From Coix lacryma-jobi var. lacryma-jobi (Eukaryota > Streptophyta > Magnoliopsida > Poales > Poaceae): a stretch of DNA of 64,000 nucleotides. Shown here in pieces: positions 56,485 to 64,000 of the stretch. The stretch spans positions 2,170,001-2,234,000 of the forward strand of contig CM019825.1 in assembly GCA_009763385.1 (NCBI GenBank). Reading direction: 5' to 3'. A program made the translations under genes and the position numbers. The notes beneath the pieces were generated by a model that had not been told where the DNA came from, made no database searches, and saw nothing but the letters and a program-made list of their open reading frames with translations. The stretch's first letter is position 1; every line of letters begins with the position of its first letter.

Positions 56485-59356
56485 AGTTAAGCCCTCAATG
56501 GGAGGGATTATGATACTACTGCTTAATCATAGTAAGCACTTCATCGTCTTCCTTTTGCAAAAGCCATGGATCTCAAGCACTGAGCACCATGCTTCCAAAA
56601 TGATATGCTTTTCAGATGTGGAATGATGGTGTTCTTACTTTCGTTTCCGACGCCCCTCTTTGATCCTCTGCAGGAATATATACTTACTAGAAGCAAAGAA
56701 AGAAGATAGTGGAATATATAGGTGATGAAACAAAAAAAGAATGGAGACGTCGCAACATAGTGTTAGTTCAGTTCCTTTTTTTCTTTCTTTCTTTCCTTTT
56801 TATCATGAAACCAAACCTCAGTAGGAGCAGATGGCAGCAGCCATGGCCACACCAGCTGAGAAGCAGCAACAGATTAGCGCTTGCTCTCCTATTACATTAC
56901 ATGCAGTTACCACTAATTAGTGCCACCAATAGTTACCATTAGTACTTACTATTACCACCCACAAGCATTGATGTAATAATACTACCTAGCTAGCTCCATG
57001 ATATATGCTACTGCTACAACAGCCAGCCACTAGTTCATATACACTACTGATAGCACAGCACTAGGTGTGATGCTTACCAACCACAAGAAGATACTAGCAC
57101 ATGTAACCCCGGACTACATACTGGTAGTATTGCTCTGCTTGCTGAATGCAAACAGCCATTGGGAACAGACGTGACAGACAGGCTTGGAGAGGAGGACCAG
57201 ACCAGCTGGTCCAGTGTGTAAAAAAAAAAAAAAATCTCACAGGATTTGTAGTAAAGAAACAAACTTGTCCCAGTCCCAGTGTAGGGAGGGTGCGTGTGTC
57301 TGATTGAAAGAAAGAAGGACCACTCTTGAGCCTGCTGACGCTGAACCGAGCTGTTGTCAATATTGGGAGGAGAGGTGTCAGCGTTGTTTGTTGGCTGGGG
57401 GGAACCACGCCACACGGTCTGGTTCAGGTCCCCCACTCACTCTTCAGTCGCTCTGTTCAGCAGCAGATGCAGCTCACTACTCTACAAAAGGATGTTTTTT
57501 TTAGTTTTACCTTTACCTTTTTTTTTCCCTTTGATTTTGCTTTTGCTTCTGTCGAATGAATCTACTACTGTAGTTGAACAGTGTTACTTATTATAATACA
57601 ACAAAGAAAGGAAAGTGAAAGATATGGAAATAATTTGCCCTCTGTCACTCTGTGAGGTCTGGTGTTGTGCTGGGTGCCTGCTCCCTTCGTCTCCTCTGAG
57701 TTCATTTCTTCACTTCACCGGTTCGGCTATTTTTATTATTACTCTGGTAATAAGACCTGGTTACGGTAAAACACTTGCTCAACTAATATGAGCTTAACGA
57801 AAAGAAGAAGAGCTGCTACTGTGAGTTTTTTTTTTTTGGTTGGAGGGAAAAAAACGTGGCGCACGAAGAAACGAAGAGAGAAACGTGGCACGCGAAGAAA
57901 AGAGGATCGGCGAGCGATAGTGTAGCTGCTTTTCTCCGTGGCTGGCAGTGGCATGTGGCAATGGCAACTAGGGCAACGCATGATAGATGAAATAGAAGGG
58001 ATGAACCCAAAGAAGAAGCCAACCCGGGGGCGGGCGGGTCGTAGAAAGGCGATGCTTTCGGGGACACGCTTTTGTTTGGGGATGCTGCTGCTGCCTGTGC
58101 TGCCTACTAGTGCGATGCAGCAGCAGCCACCAGCAGTGCTCCCCCAAAAGGTCCTCCCTCCAGGCTCGGGCTCCAGCGTCGACGACGGACTAGTAGTAGT
58201 AAAAATGAAAACCAATACGCTGATCCAGCGCCGACGTCCACATCTGAAGATCGGAGGCCAGGGATCTGAATGCGACGGGTATGTTAGAAATGGCCGATGA
58301 GGCTCTGAATGAAGAAGAAAAAAAAGAAGATACCGCACCACGCCACACAATTATTTGCTGGATGCCTGGATGAAGAAGACCACTAGTTCCTGAGCAGTAC
58401 AGTCAGTCGTATTCAGTTGCAGTACTGGTAGCATCAGCGACAGCACTAGTATAGTAATCTGAATTGGATCGATATCACTTGCTCTGCTCATGACTCATGA
58501 GACGATCCCTGAAGGAATACTACTGTAAATTGGGACTGGCAGGCAGGAATGCGGATCATGTCGACCGTCGACGATGCTCTGCTCGGTCTCCGGGCGACGG
58601 AGGCCCGCAGAGACCACAAGGACAGGCCGCGGGCGCACCGGCACCGGCACCGGCATGGCGTCGCCGCCAGAGATTGGATGGACCCGGCTCCACCACCACC
58701 ACCAGCTGTGCCTGCTCGCCTTGCGTTTGTTAACGCCGGCCGAGGCGGGTGGTGCGGCAAAGTGCGTGGCGCTATCCTTCTTTCTGCTTCCCTTTCCTTC
58801 TTTGTCCTCCGGACGGACGGACTGGCTGACTCCCAGGATTAAGGCTACTAACACAGGCCTATTAGCTTGCTAACTAATGTAATGCTAGCCCTTCAAGCGG
58901 CGCCTACCCTACCTAGCTCTATAGCTAGGGATCGGATCGGAGTAGTTTTTATTTGTTCACTGCCTCACTGGACCTGCACGCATGCTGTGGTACGTTTGCA
59001 GTACGCTCCGACATGTATGACAAAAAACTTTTGCTTTGCGAATGGTAGTACGTACTACTACTGGTCATATGATCGATATCATCAGCGTGCTGGAGGATGC
59101 TGATGCGTACTGTAGAAATATAGTACGGAGTACTACACATGCTGCTGCAGCTAGCACCAGAAACGCTGTGTATGGTTGTTGGCTGCTACCTAGTGATAAA
59201 ACTGTAGTACGCTAGTAGCAATTCCCATTTTAATTACCGTAGACGAAGCACCGAGCAGCTACGACGATACTATATACGCATGCAGTTGGATATATTGCTA
59301 CATCATTAGAATAGAAGAAAGAAGGCAGAGAACGAATGAAGGTGAAGAAGCCGGTG
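56485..59356. other. 3' UTR of the CCCH gene then intergenic
   Basis: The 3' UTR probably runs a few hundred bases past 56484; ATGTAATAATAC near 56970 is a possible poly(A) region. No further gene is supported. Long frames on both strands overlap each other and lack domains. Confidence 0.45.
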
Positions 59357-59359
59357 TAA

Positions 59360-59841
59360 GACCACCTGCAGTGGGCTCCTGTAAATGGATCGCTAAATAT
59401 GAGTAGCGTAAAAAGTACCAGCAGAGTACCCGCAGTGGTAGCCTCTACGTCTTCCGGTATCTGGGCATGTCCGCTAAATAGAACGGAGAAGGCAGCTTTG
59501 GCGGAAGGCAATCGAGCGTACGACATGCACACGCGTCAGCGCAGAGAGGGCGAGATTGCTGCACAGGGTGGGTCCCACCTTTTTTAGTTTCAAAAAAACA
59601 CTATATCTCACAAACCGAAATCCCAAATTAAATTCCGATTACACCATTAAACTCGTTACAATTAATTCTTCAAAACTAGATCTCTCATGGATATTTTTAG
59701 ATAAAGTGACAAGTGGGCCCACAGTGGATAGAGGATGATATAGAAGATGGATGGATGCGGGAGAAATGAGTATAGAGGAGAGAATCTTGATGACCAGACA
59801 GTATAGAGGATGAAAATAGAGGAACGTGGGTGCAGATAGTC
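59360..59841. mobile_element. Tourist-type MITE, copy B
   Basis: 482 bp with TAA on both sides (59357-59359 and 59842-59844). Ends GACCACCTGCAGTGGG and ...GTGCAGATAGTC. Inverted homologue of 43267-43698, diverged by many substitutions and indels. Confidence 0.75.
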
Positions 59842-59844
59842 TAA

Positions 59845-60984
59845 TAAGGATCGGAGGAACCGGAAACCGTTCACGTTCGGAGCTCTACTTCTGAACTGGA
59901 CGCTGACCGTCACCGGCACTCGTGGTAACTACTGTACACCATCCAGTGCCAGTACAACAACGAGGTAGATCTGTTTAGTTGCGAGAGGGACACGGGCACA
60001 CGGCAGCAGGGGCCCAGCGTGGCAGCGGCGGCCTAGTCACGCCCATGTGTCCGTGCGGCCCCGCTCTGCCGGCGTGCGTGCATGCACCGAGCTAGCTAGG
60101 GTCGGTGAATGATGCGTGAGATCGACGAGACGAAGACGGAATTGGAATCCCAAGCCGACCACGGCGCTGCCTGCCTTGCCTCGCACCGGCTGCTGGTCCA
60201 TCGCCGGGGGTGCTTGGGTTGGTTGGTTCCTTCCTTGGTCTTGGTTCTTGCCATCCAGTTGCCACGGCCAGCACGCCCACCGCTAGCAGTAGCACCTGCC
60301 GAACTGCGTGCACTCACTCCCGGTCGCCGCAACAACAACCGCCGTAAACTTTTATCTGCATGCGGGCATTGCATTGCATGGCACGGCCGTAGAACCATGC
60401 ATGGCTAGCTTGTCGTTAGCATGCAAGGCGACGCCGCGCGCGCGGCGCGGCACAGGTCCTTTCGGCGCGTCGTCCAGTGTCCTCTTGTTCTCGTCGTGTG
60501 TGTTGTTGGCACGTGAAAAGAGCATAGAATCGCATCGCATCAGACATTCAGACCCGCTGCATGCGCTTGCCGCCAAGAATACCTTAAGCAGCTGTGTGAC
60601 CATGAAATCGATCGACCGTGCCTTTGTTCTCCACGTACTGCCGCCAAATAATTGTGCAAAACCGCAGGGTGGTCCATGCAAAATGAAGAAGGCCAGTCAA
60701 AGCAGCGGCAAACCGCAAAACAGGCACAGGCACGCACTAGTGCTCAGCTCTTCACCTGCCGCCGCATGCGACCCATGCGAGGCGCACAACTGCCGCCGCA
60801 GCAGCAAATTAACAATATGAGCCAGCCCCATGCATACTGTATGCTCGTGTCTCTCGTGTCGTGTCCCAACCCAACCCAACCCAAAGATGCCAAACTGTGT
60901 GAGCCTCAGGCCCCCACCTGTCAGTGGGTACCTCGTACCTACTCCTTACACTCCATTCGTACAATCCATCGTGCGCAAAATGTA
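59845..60984. other. Intergenic, no gene seen
   Basis: GC-rich patches with overlapping open frames on both strands and no recognisable product. Confidence 0.5.
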
Positions 60985-61517
60985 ATCCCTCCGTCTCTCA
61001 ATAACCATTGTCGTTTACATTTCTCTAGAAATATATATTAACTATATATATATATATAGAGGGTGAGTTTTCTATACTCCCGGGAGTAGTTACTCCCATC
61101 TTCAAAACATCATGTTGCGTATGTGTTCATACTTGTTTATCACTTTGAGTATGTTTATATACTCATGTTAAGATATTTCATGTCTTAATACACTAAAAAA
61201 TTTCAAAGAAACCCATACTTTTTAATATATTACGAAAATATCACTCACTGTTGTATATAAAATAAGTATATCCGCATACTCTATGTATGCATGCATACTT
61301 GACGTATATACTTCCATAGATAGTCTAGTATGATCATATACTTCATGTAAATATACTGTTGTATGTATATATATTAAAAAATAAATTTATAATAAGTATT
61401 ATTAAAAAGATCTTTACATTTAGTTTTATTTAAATTTATTTGGAGATATAAATATTGTACAGATAAATTAAATTAAACTTGTGGCACGACGATGACAGTT
61501 ATCTATGGACAGAGTGA
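60985..61517. mobile_element. Degenerate Stowaway MITE with an AT-rich inner insertion
   Basis: Left end ATCCCTCCGTCTCTCAATAA follows TA. The right end TTATCTATGGACAGAGTG is its decayed inverse. The right part (TCTTTACATTTAGTTTTATT, TTATTTGGAGATATAAATAT) matches the Stowaway at 1015-1239. An unrelated block from about 61036 to 61375, starting TATATATAGAGGGTGAGTTT with a nearby ACTCCCGGGAGTA palindrome, looks inserted. Confidence 0.6.
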
Positions 61518-61983
61518 AGAATTCGATCGGCTGGACATCGATCAGTCCGTGCAAAGCAACATCATATCGGTCATCAGAAGATGCACATATATGCATGCAT
61601 GGTAGAGCTACTAGAGCAGCGCGGGGCTGTTATCGTACTATAGGCGCGCGGGCCTCTCCTCCCTCAGCTTTCAGCTCGAGGTCAAGGCATGTGAATGTGA
61701 ATGCATTTGCCGCCCATCCATCCTGCTGCGCCCTTGTCGTCACACGGCCCCTGATCGAGCGGCCGGGTCGGGTCGTGTGTAGGTGTAGCATGCATGCAGC
61801 TGTACTGTATCGTCTGTACGTACTGTACATACACAAAATCGGGTCTGGTACTAGTACGTTGTACCCCCCACCACGCACTGACCACAGGATCGATCGCATG
61901 CATGCACAATACTCCCTCCGTCCCATCTAGCAGCTTCTAATAGCTACTCGTAGTAGCTTAGCTATAGCTTCACCGTCCGTCAG
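61518..61983. other. Intergenic, no gene seen
   Basis: Short chance frames only. Rich in GCATGCATG palindromes. Confidence 0.5.
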
Positions 61984-61991
61984 ATTAGGTA

Positions 61992-62535
61992 TAAGGTTGA
62001 AAACGGACGGGAAAAATCCCGTTCCGTCCGGTTTCGTTTTCTATTTTATTCCGTCCGTTTCCGTATTTGTGAAGTCCGTTTTCGTATTTACGAAAACTAT
62101 TTACGAAAACGGGAGAGAGGTTTTTCCGACCGTTTCCGAAAAATCCCGTTTATAACCGGAATTGATCCGCATTTATTCTGTTTTGATCCCGTTTTCAATC
62201 CATATTAGATATATCTAAAAATTTATATGTTTATAGACCTTCTAATCACCAATTATGTATGTTAATATGTTAACACAACTTATGTTAGTGAATATTAGAC
62301 CTCTAACTTAGTACGTGTATACTATTTTATGACTTTATTCGTATATACTCGAGAAAATTTGATCATATTATTCTAACTTAATTTTCCGACTCTTCGTCCG
62401 TATTTATCCGTTTCCGTATTTCCGTATATCTCTATCCGTTTTTATTTTCGTTTTTATCCCGAGTTCGTTCTGTTTCCGCTAAAAAATATAGAAATGAAAA
62501 TGATAGAGGTGTTTTCCCGACCGTTTTCATCCATA
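61992..62535. mobile_element. hAT-type MITE, 544 bp
   Basis: Perfect 8-bp duplication ATTAGGTA (61984-61991 and 62536-62543). Inverted ends TAAGGTTGAAAACGGACGGG and, reversed, TATGGATGAAAACGGTCGGG. The interior has many CCGTTTCCG/CGTCCGTTT words like hAT subterminal repeats. Noncoding. Confidence 0.9.
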
Positions 62536-62543
62536 ATTAGGTA

Positions 62544-63106
62544 CGGTGTAGTAGAGTCTAGAGAGCGCCGGCGGGCGGGCATGCAAAATGGAACGGTTGT
62601 GCTGGCATGTCATCGGCCGCTGCACATTGGCCGAGGCCGGTGCATGCTCGTGTGAATGGCGGTAACCACCGTTTTCGTTCTTCCGCTGCACACACATTAC
62701 TGTACGAGGGAGGCACAACCTGAACCTGAACCTGACCTTTAATTTTTTTTCTTTTGTTTTGTCCACACGAGGGAGGCACCTACCTGATCTGACGTACGTA
62801 CTGTCGTAGGGATTTCCAGGTGACAGCGCGCAGGGGCGCTCGTTCGAATCGATCGTTCTGCCCCCTCTATACCCATATTAGTTATCAATAACTATTAAGT
62901 TTCTAAATTTATAAATATGAAAACTATATGAATGAATTTATCTTGAAAAATACTTCCAAAAGAATATACATATATCACTTTTCTATAAATATTTTTTATA
63001 AAAACAAAAGATCAAAGTTGTATTTTGAAGACTATGTCGGTGTGCTAATTAAACGACAATTAATATGAGTATAGAGGGAGCAGTGAGTAGTGACTACTAC
63101 GGAGTA

Positions 63107-63109
<3 letters not shown>
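62544..63109. other. Intergenic, no gene seen
   Basis: AT-rich sequence with no supported feature. Confidence 0.5.

Positions 63110-63139
<30 letters not shown>
63110..63139. repeat. (TA)n microsatellite
   Basis: Fifteen uninterrupted TA units. Confidence 0.95.
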
Positions 63140-63142
<3 letters not shown>

Positions 63143-63456
63143 GTACACATTGCTGCGCCGGGCCGATTGCAACAAGATGTATTTGATGGATCCATCAGTC
63201 GCATCGCATGCAATAAGTGTGTGGCCGGCCGGCCGGCGGGAATTCAAGTGTTGGCCTCGGAATAATGGAGACGCTTTCTGTTCTGTTATTGGTCAGCGTA
63301 CGTACAGCTAGCGCGCGCTACAGGATGGGGACGTACGGTAGCTATGTCTAGACGGGCGGCGACGTGGTGGATCCGTTGTCACCGACATCGACCGGCCTCC
63401 TAGTCATCGCTCCCGTCGTAGTGGCCGGCCAGATCGATAACGAGAGGGAGGCCGGC

Positions 63457-63486
63457 ATGCAGATGCAGATGCAGATGCAGATGCAG
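63457..63486 (+). repeat. (ATGCAG)5 microsatellite
   Basis: Five perfect hexamer units. Confidence 0.95.
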
Positions 63487-64000
63487 TTTGCATTGGCAGC
63501 GCATGCAGAGGCCGATCAATGGTGACGATGGTACGTGTCATGCATGGCGCGTGGGGGATCGTTATCTGGAGAGCGAGATCGATCGTCGAGGCAGGCCTGC
63601 CGGCCCCCATCGGATTAGGTCTGCATCGCTGCAACCACGCACGCACACATTCACCAATTTATTCGCAGGCAGGCAGGAACACACATCTGCTCGATTTGAT
63701 GCCCACCCCCCGCGCGCGCGTCCTCGTCACAAGGATCATCAGGCCTGCATTATGCATGCATGCATGCAACAAGCACTGATAGTTAGGTTAGGAGATCGAG
63801 AAGGAGAGCAGTTCGTTCGATCGATCGAAAGCCCCAATCCATATTAAGTTAGAGTTCACCTTGTACTGCAGGAGCACACTCCACATTAAAATCGTCACTG
63901 ATCGAGGTTGTTACGAACACCGTTTTCCATGTTCTACATGTATATGCATGAAAAGCTAAGCAGATACTAGTGGTTCATGTCAAATTTTCACTACTAGTCA
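63487..64000. other. Intergenic, no gene seen
   Basis: Overlapping chance frames; ATGCATGCATGC and CGCGCGCG short palindromic runs near 63710-63770. Confidence 0.5.

Noticed and set aside
63065..63311. Frames with YIYIYIYI runs
   Set aside because: Translation of the (TA)n microsatellite.

Overview
This is nuclear DNA of a grass (Poaceae, most likely a panicoid cereal or relative). The evidence is the transposon content (Tourist and Stowaway MITEs, Tat-lineage and chromovirus Ty3/gypsy elements, an hAT transposon), GT-AG introns, very GC-rich first exons, and a plant CCCH/RRM gene. Coordinates and splice sites were read by eye from the sequence. No database search was run.

Layout. 1-2.6 kb is intergenic, with two MITEs and a CT-rich leader. 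2604-2716 is a lone first exon that resembles the N-terminus of an oxysterol-binding-protein-related protein (ORP3 type), with no later exons seen. 4093-35056 is one Tat-lineage Ty3/gypsy element with a perfect 5-bp target duplication, spread over 31 kb because two later insertions sit inside it. The first is a 4.3-kb solo LTR in its pol (7000-11310). The second is a nearly intact 15.5-kb chromovirus in its antisense ORF (16305-31777). 35-44 kb is gene-poor, with another solo LTR (36974-38537) and MITEs. 44524-49302 is an hAT transposon with an apparently intact seven-exon, 1006-residue transposase. 50.2-52.5 kb is an old local duplication invaded by two adjoining MITEs and a solo LTR of the 31-kb element's family. 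53638-56484 is the one clear cellular gene, an eight-exon CCCH zinc-finger/RRM RNA-binding protein. 56.5-64 kb is intergenic with MITEs and microsatellites.

Most notable: the nested chromovirus carries an extra ORF ahead of gag whose first 16 residues after Met match the histone H3 tail at 14 positions, including K4, R8-K9-S10 and K14. The same element encodes a C-terminal chromodomain on its integrase. Both the H3-tail ORF and gag start directly after a consensus 3' splice site, so one transcript could yield either product by alternative splicing. The 31-kb element separately has a multi-exon antisense gene with its own TATA box.
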